Assembly (NCBI GenBank): GCA_937901445.1 | Contig: CALDHY010000050.1 | Span: forward strand, 1 to 23,504 | Length of the DNA stretch: 23,504 nucleotides | Direction of reading: 5' to 3' | From: an uncultured Selenomonadales bacterium | GTDB lineage: Bacteria > Bacillota > Negativicutes > Selenomonadales > Selenomonadaceae | In this document: one piece after another, positions 1 to 12,300 of the stretch | How positions within the stretch are numbered: the stretch's first letter is position 1 | Layout of the letters: the number at the start of each line of letters is the position of its first letter | Position numbers and translations under genes: made by a program | The notes under the pieces: model-generated | Told to the model about the DNA's origin: nothing | Seen by the model: the letters and a program-made list of their open reading frames with translations, nothing else | The model's database searches: none

Positions 1-1
1 T

Positions 2-1633
2 ATTTTTGTTTACGTCAACTACACTGAAATTTTGGCTAATGAAAAAAATCTTAAACTTGAAAAGGAAAAACTAGCCGCCGAAGAAAAATCACATGCCAAA
101 ACTGCTTTTTTATCTTCAATGAGCCACGATATACGAACGCCTATGAACGCTATAATTGGTTTTACTGATTTGGCGTTGAAAGATGTTAATGACGTTGAAA
201 AAGTCAGCGAATACCTTTCAAAAATTAAAGCGTCAAGCAGTCATTTACTTTCGCTGATTAATGACGTACTCGAAATGAGCCGAATTGAAAGCGGCAAAAT
301 TGAACTTGCCGAAACTCTTTGCAGTTTGCCAAAAATTCTTCACGATTTAAACACAATTATAATTGGACAAGCTGAAGCAAAACAGCAGGAACTTTTTATG
401 GACGCGGTCGGCGTCACGAACGAAAATATTATTTGCGATAAATTGCGCCTGAATCAAATTTTGTTAAATCTGCTGTCGAATGCAATTAAATACACGCAAG
501 CCGGCGGAAAAATTTTTGTAAAAATTTCACAACATGAAGGCGCGCCTGAAGGTTACGGCAATTATGAAATTCGCGTCAAAGATAACGGCATGGGAATGAC
601 GCCGGAATTTGCCGCAACAATTTTTGAGGCGTTTACCCGTGAAAGAAATTCGGCAACCAGCGGGATTCAAGGTACAGGCTTGGGAATGGCAATTACAAAA
701 AGAATTGTCGATTTAATGAACGGCAACATTGAAGTTGTAACTGCACCCGGCGAAGGTTCAGAATTTATTGTAAGGGCGAATTTTAAAATTGCGCAGGACG
801 ACGATAAAGACTTCAGCATTTCAGAATTACGCGGTATTCACGCGCTTGTGGTTGACGACGATTTTGACGCTTGCGACGGCGTGGCTAAAATGTTGTCAAA
901 TTTCGGTATGAAGCCGAGCTGGACAATGAGCGGCAAGGAGGCTGTACTTCGTGCAAAACATTCCGGCGAAATGGGCGAAAAATTCGGCTTGTATGTCATT
1001 GACTGGAAGCTTCCGGATTTGGGCGGAATTGAAGTTGTAAGGCAAATTCGGCGGCTTGTCGGCGAAAATCCAACTATAATTTTAATGACTGCTTATGATT
1101 GGGTAAGCGTCAAGGATGAGGCGTTGGAGGCGGGCGTAAATGCTTTTTGTAACAAGCCGGTTTTTCGCTCCGAACTTCATCAAACTTTATTGAGTACGGT
1201 CGGGCGGCAACTTCAAAATGAAAAACGCGACGACGATATTTCAGACCTTGCCGGTAAAAAAATTTTGCTTGTGGATGATATTGACGTGAACAGGGAAATT
1301 GCAACGGCACTTTTGGAAATGAGCGGCTTTGAAGTTGAAACTGCAGTAAATGGCGAAGATGCCGTTAAAATTCTGAAGGAAAGGGGCGGCGGCTATTTTG
1401 ACGTTGTTTTAATGGACGTACAAATGCCGGTAATGAACGGCTACGAGGCAACAGAGGCTGTTCGTTCCCTGCCGGATAAACAAATTGCCGAAATTCCAAT
1501 TTTGGCAATGACGGCAAACGCCTTTGACGAAGATATAAAAGCCGCCTTTGCCGCCGGTATGAACGGACACATTGCAAAGCCTATCGACGCTATAAAACTT
1601 ATGGAAGAATTGAAAAAAGTTTTGCGCAACTGA
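2..1633 (+). CDS. Hybrid sensor histidine kinase with two receiver domains (5'-truncated)
   Basis: The frame is open to the left edge, so the N-terminal sensor part is missing and the TTG at 32 is probably internal. Counting bases 2-4 as codon 1, the HisKA phosphoacceptor is His42 in the H-box [13 protein letters not shown], preceded by a charged coiled-coil linker. The HATPase domain follows, with DNGMGM near 194 and GTGLGMAI near 224. Receiver 1 has its acceptor Asp334 (VIDWKLPD) and a NKP lysine motif. Receiver 2 has LLVDDI, acceptor Asp472 ([11 protein letters not shown]) and AKP. The layout is that of a phosphorelay kinase which autophosphorylates and passes phosphate to its own receivers; the partner (HPt or regulator) and the signal are not visible. 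The TGA stop runs directly into a heptamer repeat array. The family call is secure; the specific role is unknown. Confidence 0.93.
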   Translation: MFVYVNYTEILANEKNLKLEKEKLAAEEKSHAKTAFLSSMSHDIRTPMNAIIGFTDLALKDVNDVEKVSEYLSKIKASSSHLLSLINDVLEMSRIESGKIELAETLCSLPKILHDLNTIIIGQAEAKQQELFMDAVGVTNENIICDKLRLNQILLNLLSNAIKYTQAGGKIFVKISQHEGAPEGYGNYEIRVKDNGMGMTPEFAATIFEAFTRERNSATSGIQGTGLGMAITKRIVDLMNGNIEVVTAPGEGSEFIVRANFKIAQDDDKDFSISELRGIHALVVDDDFDACDGVAKMLSNFGMKPSWTMSGKEAVLRAKHSGEMGEKFGLYVIDWKLPDLGGIEVVRQIRRLVGENPTIILMTAYDWVSVKDEALEAGVNAFCNKPVFRSELHQTLLSTVGRQLQNEKRDDDISDLAGKKILLVDDIDVNREIATALLEMSGFEVETAVNGEDAVKILKERGGGYFDVVLMDVQMPVMNGYEATEAVRSLPDKQIAEIPILAMTANAFDEDIKAAFAAGMNGHIAKPIDAIKLMEELKKVLRN

Positions 1634-1668
1634 TTAAGGGCTAAGGGTTAAGGATTAAGGATTAGGGA
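1634..1668 (+). repeat. Heptamer repeat array 1 (TTAAGGG-like)
   Basis: Imperfect 7-base units such as TTAAGGG, CTAAGGG, TTAAGGA and TTAGGGA follow each other immediately after the kinase stop codon. The same unit family recurs at 4123-4179 and 18297-18333, always in this orientation on the + strand. It resembles the short tandemly repeated repetitive sequences known from some bacterial intergenic regions; no function is evident. Confidence 0.8.
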
Positions 1669-1671
1669 GAG

Positions 1672-1829
1672 GTCGCCCGCCGCACTCCGTTTTTACCGGC
1701 AGCATTAAAATTTCTGCAACGCATGCAAACGCGGCTTAACCTGTAAAATTTCAGTGACTAAACGCGAAAAACGCAGGCGGGCGACGAGTTTTTCTTTGAT
1801 ACTTTCTTTTTGCGGAAAAAAGAAAGTAT
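1672..1829 (+). repeat. Dispersed ~110-bp repeat with terminal inverted repeats plus hairpin, copy A
   Basis: A 114-bp unit at 1672-1785 is bounded by perfect 10-bp inverted repeats, GTCGCCCGCC and GGCGGGCGAC. About 14 bases later comes a 13-bp A/T hairpin, with arms at 1799-1811 and 1816-1829 and loop GCGG. The reverse complement of 23167-23330 contains the same unit, with the same spacing to the same kind of hairpin and long identical blocks (for example TTAAAATTTCTGCAACG and CGCGGCTTAACCTGTAAAA). No transposase is present. It looks like a MITE-like or REP-like element, or a structured RNA. It also explains why the pcrA frame appears open upstream of its true start. Confidence 0.82.
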
Positions 1830-1885
1830 ATTTAAAAATTAAAATAAAAAAAATAATTTATCGAAATTTAAGGGAGGGGATATTT

Positions 1886-4122
1886 TTGGACAGTGAAGAA
1901 AAAATCTTTGGGGGCTTAAATTCTCAACAAAAAGACGCCGTGAATTGCCTTGAAGGTCCACTGTTGGTAATGGCGGGCGCGGGTTCCGGCAAAACAAGAG
2001 TGTTGACTTGCCGAATTGCAAATTTGCTGGCACACGGCGTTAAACCATATAATATTTTGGCGATAACGTTTACAAATAAAGCCGCCAATGAAATGAAATC
2101 TCGTGTTGAAAAAATGATTGGTGAACCTGCGCGCGGCGTTTGGTTAAGTACTTTTCACGCAATGTGCGCTCGAATTTTACGCGCCGAAATTGAGGCAAGC
2201 GGCACTTTCAAAAAAAATTATTTAATTTATGACACTACAGACAGTCAAAAAATTTTGAGCGATTGTATCAAAAAGTTAAATCTTGACGCCGAAAGATTTA
2301 AATACGCCGCCAACGCTATTTCGGATTTAAAAAATAAATTAATCGACGCCGCCAAATACCGTGAAATTATTTTTACCAAAATTGACAGCAGTGACTTTGA
2401 AAAAAATCTCGTCAACATTTATGAACTCTACGAAAAGAAAATGATTGAGATTAACGCGCTGGACTTCGACGATTTAATTTTTGTTATGGTAAAAATTTTT
2501 GAGAATAATGCCGCTATTCTAGATAAATATCAAGAAAAATTCCGCTACATTCTGATTGACGAATACCAAGATACAAATATGGCGCAGTACAAGTTGACAA
2601 AATTGCTTGCCGCCAAATATAAAAATATTTGCGTGGTTGGAGACGCCGACCAGTCAATTTATGGTTTTCGCGGCGCAAATATGCAAAACATTTTGGACTT
2701 TGAAAAAGATTATCCCGACGCAACCGTTATCAAACTCGAACAAAATTACCGCTCCACAAAAAATATTTTAACTGCCGCTAACGGCGTCATTGAAAACAAC
2801 GTCAACCGCAAAGAAAAAATTTTGTGGACTGAAAACGAAACCGGCGGCAAGGTTACTTTTATTCATTGCTGGTCAGATAAAGCGGAGGCTAATTTTATTG
2901 CGGGCGAAATTCGGCGGCTGGTAAATTCTGAAAACGTGCGCTATAATGAAATTGCAATTCTTTACCGCACAAACGCGCAGTCAAGAATTTTTGAAGAAAA
3001 ATTTATGCAAACTGATATTCCCTATGTAATTGTCGGCAGTATCAAATTTTATGACAGAAAAGAAATTAAAGATATTTTGGCTTACTTGCGCTTGATTATA
3101 AATCCGCGTGATGATATAAGCTTTTTGAGAATAATTAACGTACCGAGACGCGGCGTAGGTCCAATAAACCTTGAACGCCTTACAAGTTTTGCCGCCGAAC
3201 GCGAGCTTACAATTTTTGACGTGATAAATTCTGAAAGTCTTTTATCGCAAGTTCCGCAACTTACGCCAAAATGTAAACAAAAACTTCACGAATTGGCGTT
3301 AATGCTGATTTACTTTTCGAAGGTACGTGAAGGCTTGCCGGTTTCCGCACTTGTCAACGCAGTTTTACAAGAAACAGGATATTTGGCGGCGTTGAAGTCT
3401 GATGAAGACAGCACAAATCAAGAAAATCTTGCACGTATTGAAAATTTAAGCTCCTTTGTCAACGGCACAAAAGAATTTGACGAAATACACGAAGGCGCAA
3501 CGCTTGAAGATTTTTTAAACCACGTTGCACTTGTCGCTGATATTGACGCGCTCGACGAAGAAAATTCCCGCGTTTCATTAATGACAATTCATTCTGCAAA
3601 AGGGCTGGAGTTTCCAATAGTTTTTGTCGTCGGTATGGAAGAAGGACTTTTGCCGCACTCAATCTCAATGATTTCTTCAAGCGAACTTGAGGAAGAACGC
3701 CGCGCTTGCTACGTGGCAATGACGCGTGCCCAGAAAAAACTTTATCTTACGGCGGCGGCTGAACGACGGACTTTTGGGCGTTCCTATGAATCGCACATTT
3801 CAAGATTTGTTGCCGAAATTCCACAAGAAATTTTGTCAAGCTTTTCTGAACGCAACCCCGGCAGTTCAAATTTCAGGCAAGCTGTTGAAGCCGCCAAAAA
3901 TTCTGTTGCAACTACCAAAAAAGAATCTAAAATGGCGTTCCTTAAAAATACAAAAACTTCAGCCGGAAATAATATTAATTGGCAAACAGGCGATAAAGTC
4001 ACGCACAAAAAATGGGGCGTCGGTACGGTTATGGCGATTGACGGCGATAACTTGACGATTAGTTTTGCTAACCCTGAAATTGGCGAAAGAAAAATTAAAG
4101 CTACCGTTGCGCCAATTTTTAA

Positions 4123-4129
<7 letters not shown>
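1886..4129 (+). CDS. pcrA: ATP-dependent DNA helicase PcrA/UvrD
   Basis: Superfamily 1A 3'-5' helicase of 747 residues, acting in nucleotide excision repair, replication restart and removal of RecA. I place the start at TTG 1886, because AGGGAGGGGA lies five bases upstream; the longer frame back to GTG 1754 only translates the dispersed repeat. Visible motifs are the Q-motif LNSQQKDAV, Walker A GAGSGKT with Lys36, motif II DEYQD at 225-229, motif III GDADQSIYGFRGA, and the 2A/2B domains with SLMTIHSAKGLEFP and VAMTRAQKKL. The C-terminal ~50 residues (GDKVTHKKWGVGTV) form the Tudor-like domain typical of PcrA that contacts RNA polymerase. The TAA stop is embedded in a heptamer array, and ligA follows 54 bases later on the same strand, the common pcrA-ligA order. 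The identification is firm. Confidence 0.97.
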
Positions 4130-6193
<2,064 letters not shown>

Positions 6194-6213
6194 AATATTT
6201 TTAGTTTAAGATT

Positions 6214-6250
6214 TTCCCGTTGCAGAAAATTTTGTGGCGGGAATTTTTTA
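6214..6250 (+). terminator. Intrinsic terminator after ligA
   Basis: TTCCCG pairs with CGGGAA around an inner arm that can continue through G-U pairs, followed by six T. Its core CCCGTTGCAGAAAA is shared with the hairpin at 6619. Confidence 0.8.
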
Positions 6251-6253
6251 TTG

Positions 6254-6262
6254 TGTTATAAT
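6254..6262 (+). promoter_or_regulatory. Extended -10 promoter for the DUF697-like gene
   Basis: TGTTATAAT is a TGn extended -10 with a consensus TATAAT at 6257-6262, about 29 bases before the ATG at 6291. No good -35 is seen (TTGTGG at 6232 with a 19-base spacer at best), as often tolerated with an extended -10. It lies just after the ligA terminator, so the small gene is likely a separate unit. Confidence 0.55.
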
Positions 6263-6290
6263 TTACAAAAATTTTAATGGAGGCGGTAAA

Positions 6291-6608
6291 ATGACAGATT
6301 TTCAAAAAAGCCGCTGTGAAAGTATAATTTCGACGGCATCACATTCTGCGCTTGCCGCCGGAGCCGTTTCTGAAATTGCGGTTAAAGCCGTTCAAATTAA
6401 AATGGTCTGGGAACTTGCCAACGTGTTTGAAGTTTCAATTTCTAAAGCGGTTGCCAGTTCGATTGTAAATTCTTTTTTCGCCGGAAGCTTTATTTTAGAG
6501 GCGGCGCGTTGGCTGTTGCCGCCTTCCAGAATTTTAACTGCGATTAAATCAGCCGACCAAACTGAAGATTTAGGATGGCGCGTTGTAAAAGATTTTGATA
6601 AAGGATAA
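6291..6608 (+). CDS. Small DUF697-like protein, function unknown
   Basis: The protein has 105 residues. The ATG at 6291 is preceded by GGAGGCGG at good spacing and by an extended -10; a longer frame from 6234 would translate the promoter. It is alanine-rich, with SALAAGAVSEIAVKAVQIKMVWELANVFEV followed by SKAVASSIVNSFFAGSF and ending WRVVKDFDKG. The pattern of a small Ala/Gly helix, then a 'hydrophobic-xx-LAxxFxVxxSK' stretch, resembles the DUF697 domain found alone or next to GTPase domains (for example in YcjF-like proteins). That similarity is by eye only. No catalytic motif is visible. It is monocistronic between two sibling terminators. The role is not known. Confidence 0.7.
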   Translation: MTDFQKSRCESIISTASHSALAAGAVSEIAVKAVQIKMVWELANVFEVSISKAVASSIVNSFFAGSFILEAARWLLPPSRILTAIKSADQTEDLGWRVVKDFDKG

Positions 6609-6618
6609 TAAAAAATTA

Positions 6619-6653
6619 CCCGTTGCAGAAAAATCTGTGACGGGATTTTTTTA
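6619..6653. terminator. Bidirectional terminator between the DUF697-like gene and the chemoreceptor
   Basis: A 10-bp stem, CCCGTTGCAG with CTGTGACGGG (two G-U pairs), has loop AAAAAT and a T7 tract on the + side. A run of A on the 5' side gives T's on the minus strand, so it can serve both convergent genes. Confidence 0.85.
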
Positions 6654-6693
6654 TTTTGTACAAAATAATTTTTAACTGATTGACAAAGAAATT

Positions 6694-8379
6694 TTAAAGT
6701 TTAAATTTTGCAACTTCATTTTGCATTTTGGCGGCAAGGTCTGCAAGCGTTTTGCTGGACTCCGAAATTTCGCTTATCATAGCGGTTTGTTCTTCAGCAA
6801 CCGCGCTGATTGAAGTTACAGTTTCGTTAGATTTTTGGGTAATTTCTTGCGTGCGATTGACGGCGTTTACAACTTCATCAGTGCCGGTGTTGACTTCTTC
6901 AATATTAATCATACTTTGCACAACATTCATTGCAAGTTTTTCAACCTGTTCTCCAATATTTTTAAAAGCATCGCCGCTGGCAATAACGGAAGATACGCCT
7001 TCATTGACGCCCTCCGTGCCGCTAATAATTGTATTGACAGCCGCCGAAGTTTCGCCTTGTATCGAAGTAATTAATTCCGTGATACTTGCCGCCGAAATAC
7101 TGGATTGTTCGGCAAGTTTTCTGACTTCATCAGCAACAACGGCAAAGCCGCGCCCGTGTTCACCTGCGCGCGCCGCCTCAATCGCCGCGTTAAGCGCAAG
7201 TAAATTTGTTTGGTCTGCAATAGCGGAAATGGTTTTTACAATTTCGCCAATTTCATCTGAACGTTTACTCAAATTTTCTACAGCCTTAACTGAAGTTTGA
7301 ACTTGCGCAGAAATTTTATCCATAACTTCAATAGCGGTTGAAACTTTTTCCTGCCCGGCAACGGCACTTTCCGCACTGTTTGCAGCAACCAAATCTAAAT
7401 CCATTGCGCCTTGATAAAGTTCAGCCATTTTATCGCGCATATTTTGTAATTGAGACTGCAAGGCGTTAATGTTGTTCATTTGCGAGTTGGATTCTTCGGA
7501 CATTTCGGAGGCACTTTGAGCCATATTGTTAATTGAATCCCTGCCTTCTTGAGTGGCGGCGGTTAATTCTTCAGCGGCGGCTGCAACCCTTTCTGAACTT
7601 TGCGCAATGTTTGTAAGCAAGGTTTTAAGTTTTTGTTTCATTGCGTTAATTTCTTTTGCCAAAGTTCCAATTTCATCGTCTGAATGTATTTTTAAATCGT
7701 CAATTCTTAAATCGCCGTCAGAAATTTTGCCGGTTGCCTGTACAACCTCATCGAGCGCACCGAGCATTTTTCCAACAAAGATACTTGAAACAACAACGCC
7801 GCCAACAATTATTATCGCCATAACAATTATAATCGAAGTGATTAAGCTGTTTACAACGTCGTCCATTTCGTGAACGCTGACGCCTACAAAAAGCATCCCA
7901 ATGACTTTGCCGGAACTGTCTTTAATTGGTTGATAGGCGGCGTGATGCGGCTCCCCCAAAATATCAGCCGTCCCCAAAAAATCATTGCCGCCTTTCAAAA
8001 CTGCGTCAATTATCGTTTGTGAAGCCTTTGTACCTACTTGACGCTTGCCGCCCGCGTCTTTTACATTGGTTGCAACGCGCGTATCGCCGCTAAAAATTGT
8101 AACTTTGCCGTTCGTAACTTTTGCAAGTGAATCTACAAGCTCGTCGTTGCCGTCAATTTTTGTATTGCCCTTAAAAAGTGTACCGTCGCGCAGGCTCCAA
8201 TTTCCAATGTAACGATAATCTATAATTTCGGACAAAGATTTAACGTCGCTTGACGCCTTCATTTCCAACGCCTTTTCAAAGCCGCCGGTTGCGTTCCTGT
8301 AACCTAAAAATCCCATACAAATACAAACTAAAATTATTGCCGCGTTTACAGAAATTATAACTTTTTTCTTGAGTCCCAT
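6694..8379 (-). CDS. Methyl-accepting chemotaxis protein with a single Cache sensor domain
   Basis: This 561-residue membrane chemoreceptor has TM1 at about 7-27, an extracytoplasmic sensor at about 30-178, TM2 at about 180-204, a HAMP linker to about 260 and a cytoplasmic coiled-coil signalling domain. The sensor ends with [20 protein letters not shown] and GVSV, typical of single-Cache domains that bind small organic acids or similar ligands; the ligand cannot be read. The hairpin tip at 376-426 contains [20 protein letters not shown] and [15 protein letters not shown], the CheA/CheW contact region. No CheR-binding pentapeptide is seen at the C-terminus. The ATG at 8379 has GGAGGTG five bases upstream. 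It is separated from the upstream coiled-coil gene by a terminator and probably signals to che genes elsewhere. Confidence 0.96.
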   Translation of the reverse strand: MGLKKKVIISVNAAIILVCICMGFLGYRNATGGFEKALEMKASSDVKSLSEIIDYRYIGNWSLRDGTLFKGNTKIDGNDELVDSLAKVTNGKVTIFSGDTRVATNVKDAGGKRQVGTKASQTIIDAVLKGGNDFLGTADILGEPHHAAYQPIKDSSGKVIGMLFVGVSVHEMDDVVNSLITSIIIVMAIIIVGGVVVSSIFVGKMLGALDEVVQATGKISDGDLRIDDLKIHSDDEIGTLAKEINAMKQKLKTLLTNIAQSSERVAAAAEELTAATQEGRDSINNMAQSASEMSEESNSQMNNINALQSQLQNMRDKMAELYQGAMDLDLVAANSAESAVAGQEKVSTAIEVMDKISAQVQTSVKAVENLSKRSDEIGEIVKTISAIADQTNLLALNAAIEAARAGEHGRGFAVVADEVRKLAEQSSISAASITELITSIQGETSAAVNTIISGTEGVNEGVSSVIASGDAFKNIGEQVEKLAMNVVQSMINIEEVNTGTDEVVNAVNRTQEITQKSNETVTSISAVAEEQTAMISEISESSKTLADLAAKMQNEVAKFKL

Positions 8380-8411
8380 TTTTACACCTCCAAATTTTCA
8401 ATATTAATTCT

Positions 8412-8440
8412 AAAAAAAAAACGGCTATACCTGCCGCTTT
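8412..8440 (-). terminator. Terminator after the coiled-coil gene
   Basis: On the minus strand AAGCGGC pairs with GCCGTTT around loop AGGTATA and runs into a T10 tract. It lies only about 20 bases before the chemoreceptor Shine-Dalgarno. Confidence 0.7.
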
Positions 8441-8447
8441 AAAAAAT

Positions 8448-9341
8448 TTATTTTAAGAAATTAATAATGCACGCCGCCGCGCCCGTTCCAATCGCAACCA
8501 GAATTAAGTTTTTTATTGTGGAAAGAGTTTCCTGCAGCGGTTTAATTTCTTCAGTAACGCCGGAAATTTTATCGTCAAGCGCACGGATATTTTTTTCAAG
8601 TTTGCCGTCCAAGTTTGAAATATCCTGCGCAAATCCGTTAAGTTTAAGATTTAAACTTGTCGAAATATTATTTTCGGCAACGTCAACTTTATTTGACAGC
8701 GTGCCGGTAATGTTGTTGTAGACTTCAAGATTTTTGGTGTTGTACTTTATGAGTACGGACTCAATATTTGATAAAAAAATTTCTTGAGACTTTTGGTGCG
8801 CTTCAATAAATTTGCTGATTAATTCGCAAGTTTCGGCAAGTTGAGTGCGGGAAGTTTCAAGCGGTACGGAAAGTTTTTCAATTATTATCCTTGAATCGTC
8901 CAAAATATTTTTATGAATGTCGGCAAGTAACTTTTGACGCGCCGCCCCTTCATTTTCGGCGTAATTTTCAATCGTTTCACAATGTGCATTAATTTTTTCG
9001 CAAGTTTCGGCAAGTTGAGCGCGGGAAGTTTCAAGCGGTACAGAAAGTTTTTCAATTATTATCCTTGAATCATCCAAAATATTTTTATGAATGTCGGCAA
9101 GTAACTTTTGACGCGCCGCTCCTTCATTTTCGGCGTAACTTTCAAGCGTTTCACAATTCCGCGTTATTTGCGCCTGCATACTTTCCAACTGCGCGACGGA
9201 TTTTTTTAAAATTTCTTTTTCCTTAGCAACTGCGTCAATCAGTGCCGCCGTATCTTGAATTAATTTGTTAATTCTTAAAAGTTTTGAAGTTTCCGCCTCA
9301 AAATTTTGCACCGAGTTTTCAAGCCGTTTTAAATAATCCAA
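8448..9341 (-). CDS. Coiled-coil protein with C-terminal membrane anchor and recent internal duplication
   Basis: This 297-residue protein belongs to no family I recognise. The TTG start at 9341 has GGAGG nine bases upstream, inside the end of the helicase gene, so the two genes overlap by 23 bases and are probably translationally coupled. Almost the whole chain is predicted helical coiled coil rich in E, K, L, N and S. Residues 63-120 are repeated as 121-178, each containing AENEGAARQKLLADIHKN. The last ~20 residues (276-295, NLILVAIGTGAAACIINF) form one hydrophobic segment, implying an inner-membrane tail anchor with the coiled coil in the cytoplasm. It may oligomerise at the membrane and recruit or sense for the nuclease-helicase; that is inference from coupling only. 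Confidence 0.85.
   Translation of the reverse strand: MDYLKRLENSVQNFEAETSKLLRINKLIQDTAALIDAVAKEKEILKKSVAQLESMQAQITRNCETLESYAENEGAARQKLLADIHKNILDDSRIIIEKLSVPLETSRAQLAETCEKINAHCETIENYAENEGAARQKLLADIHKNILDDSRIIIEKLSVPLETSRTQLAETCELISKFIEAHQKSQEIFLSNIESVLIKYNTKNLEVYNNITGTLSNKVDVAENNISTSLNLKLNGFAQDISNLDGKLEKNIRALDDKISGVTEEIKPLQETLSTIKNLILVAIGTGAAACIINFLK
8825..9155 (-). repeat. In-frame 174-bp tandem duplication inside the coiled-coil gene
   Basis: Bases 8825-8981 match 8999-9155 with about six differences in 157 positions. The period of 174 bases equals 58 codons, so it preserves frame and adds whole heptads plus two residues. The near identity means a recent duplication or ongoing homogenisation. 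Confidence 0.92.
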
Positions 9342-12300
9342 CTGTATTAGCCTCCAATAAATTTTTTATCTTAAAAGTTTGCACGTCAACAATAAAAGAC
9401 AACGAATAAAAATCTTTTAAAACTTCGTGAACACGTGCGGCAAATTCAGGGTAAATCTTTAAAAAAGTTTCACTAAAAAGATTTTGTTCATTTTCGGCGC
9501 AATGATACACAATTTGCAAAGTCATTTCAATAATTTTTTCTTGCGCGTACGGTTCAAAACTTTCCTTGATATTTCTGAAACTGTCATAAAGCCGCCCCGC
9601 GCCCTCAAGCCCTTCAAAGTTGCCGCAAATTAAACCGAGCATACCGCTAAGATAATTTAAGCCGGTGTTATTGGCGTAGGATTCAAGATAACGCCGCAGG
9701 GAATTTGAAATACTTTGTGCCTTGTCTGCTGAAATTACTTGAGTTGTGCCGTCATCCTCAAAAGTTAAAATCTCAAACCAATTTTGAAAGTTGCGCGGCT
9801 CTTCAACAATCGAATCAAAAATAACCGTTTGCTCGGTGTACTTGAAAAACTCGTTTATCTTTCGGCGAAATTCGGCGTCCGTAACTTCCGGCGCGGAAAA
9901 ATCCAGCATATTTTTACTTGACTGCAAGCGGTTATAAAGAATCGTGTTGTTAGTCCAAACTATCAGTATCATCAAAAAAGCGCGGATAGGTTTTGCGGAA
10001 AATTTTTCAAGTAAATCATAGTACGTTTTATAATCTGTAAGTTTGCCGTCCAAAGAAAATTCGGCGTCGTGCTTGCGAATGTATTTCAGCAAAGAAATTT
10101 TTACATTTTCGACTTCAATCCCGACATAATCTACACTCAAAGTGCCGCGACTCAAATTAAAATATTCAACCGTCCAATCTTTGACAATCCCCAGAATCGT
10201 CAACTTGTACAGTGACATTTGCCGCCCTTTCAAAGATGAATCAGAATCAAAGTTAATTTTTTTTCGCCCGTCAACAGTCGGCGCGTCAATTACTTCCTTT
10301 AGCACGTCAAGAATTTTGTTGCACTCGATTTCCGGCGCGTCCCTGTCAAGATTAAGAAAGTACATAACGGTACTCAAATCGCTGTACAATCTGCGCGAAA
10401 GTTCCTGCCGTTCAACAATACTTGTGTTCCTGTCAAAAATTTTATTGATGATTGACGCGGGCGCAGTTTCCGGCTTCTGTACAATGTAACAATTAGATTT
10501 TGGAAGTTTGACTGCGTCACGCCCGGCGCGCCCCGCCTCTTGATAAAAAGCCTCGATAGATTTTGGCAAAGAATTATGAATCGTGTACTTTATATTTTCC
10601 TTGTCAATTCCCATACCAAAAGCCGTTGTGCAGACCATAAGCCCGGCAAAATTTTTTTCCATAAACCTTGCCTGATTCTGCGATTTAATTTCAGGTTTTA
10701 ATTGCCCGTGAAACAATTCAATATTTCCGGTTTCCAAAACGTTCGCCGCCAAAAGTCTTGCTTGCAATTTTTCACAGCCGTTTTTGGTTTTGACAGTTTG
10801 ACAGAAAATCAAGCCTACAGAATTTTTTATTTTGCCGCCCGCTTCATACGTGCCGTCATTTTCTTTAATAATTTCAAAAATTTTTGCGTCCCTTTCGGCG
10901 TCGCTTTTAACCGTGATTCTGTGAAAAATTAATTCCTCTCTGTCCATAGACTGTAAAGCTTTGATACCGCTGCCGTCGTCGTCAAATTCTGCCTTTAAAT
11001 CGTTCAGCACGGCTTGAGAGGCGGTTGCAGTAAGTCCCAACAAATTTGCTTGCGGGCAATATTGGCGAATTGTCGGTATTAATCGCAAGTACGAAATTCT
11101 AAAATCGTGTCCCCATTCTGAAAGGCAGTGTACCTCGTCGATAACCGCCAGCGAAAATTTAAGCGTTCGGTTTATTTCGCCGAGTGATTCTCTAAATTCG
11201 GCGTTTTGCAGGCGTTCGGGCGAAACTACCATAAATTGAAATTTGCCGCGCTTAAAATCATTCGTGATTTTTTCTCTAGCCGCGCCGGTAACGTTGCTTG
11301 AAATAAAATCTGCGCGAGTAATTCCCTTTAAATTCATAACGCGCTTTTGGTCTTCCATCAGTGAAATTATTGGAACAATGACCAACGCAACGCCCGGCTG
11401 TAACAGTGCGGCAAGTTGATAACACAAAGATTTTCCCGTACCCGTCGGCAAAATTCCTATCGTATCATTGCAGTTTAGAATGTGCTTTAAAATCGGCATT
11501 TGTCCGAGTCGAAATTCACTGTAACCGAAAATATTTTTCAACAGGAATTTTAAGCTTTTATCGTCGTTTAATTCTTCGGCGGCTGTGAATTTATAGCGAA
11601 TTTTTTTTGCGGCGGCAACTTGAAAATAATCTTTGTCAAAGAAATAATCCGTGCGAATGTAAATCGTAGTTTTTTTAGTATTGAAATTTTTATCGCCGTC
11701 CGCGTATCTCCTAAACATTGAAAAATCAAGCGTAACAGAATTTTTACCGTCAGAAATTTTAAGCGCGGGCAATTCGATTTTAATTTTGGCGAGCTGTGCA
11801 ACGTTTAAAATCCACTGTGATAAATCTTCATAGGCAATTTTCAAAAGTTCGTCCAGTTTATCAACGTCAGAATTCACAATGTTAATATTAAGCTTAGAAT
11901 TTTTTAAATCAATGACGCCGTTTTTGAAACAGTGCAACAACGCCATTTGCAGTCTCATAACGCTGTCATATTTTAAATTTGTGGCGGCTTTAACTTGCAG
12001 GGCGGCTTTATATTCTTGAATCAAATCACTTTGCAAAACTTTATTTTTGAGGCGTTGCATAATCAAGTTAAAAATTTTGCTTTTACTTTCAAGGTCTGCA
12101 GTTTTTATTCTGAAAACCTCAACGCCTTCAGCTTTAAGAGCGGCGTCGCGCAGGTTATCTTTTTGACGCTGCGAAAATTCATCGTGACTGCCGCCGTCAA
12201 TTTCGATTGCAACTTTTAATTGCGGGCAGTAAAAATCTGTTGCCTGCCCGTTAAACGCCGCAGTTTTTGTAAGCACGTCCGAAAATTCGGCTTCCGGCAA

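Noticed and set aside
1754..1885. N-terminal extension of PcrA from GTG 1754
   Set aside because: It translates the dispersed repeat and its hairpin, and a strong ribosome site sits five bases before TTG 1886.
6728..7300. 190-codon + strand frame opposite the chemoreceptor
   Set aside because: It is the antisense shadow of the well-conserved signalling domain; Ser/Ala-rich with no ribosome site.
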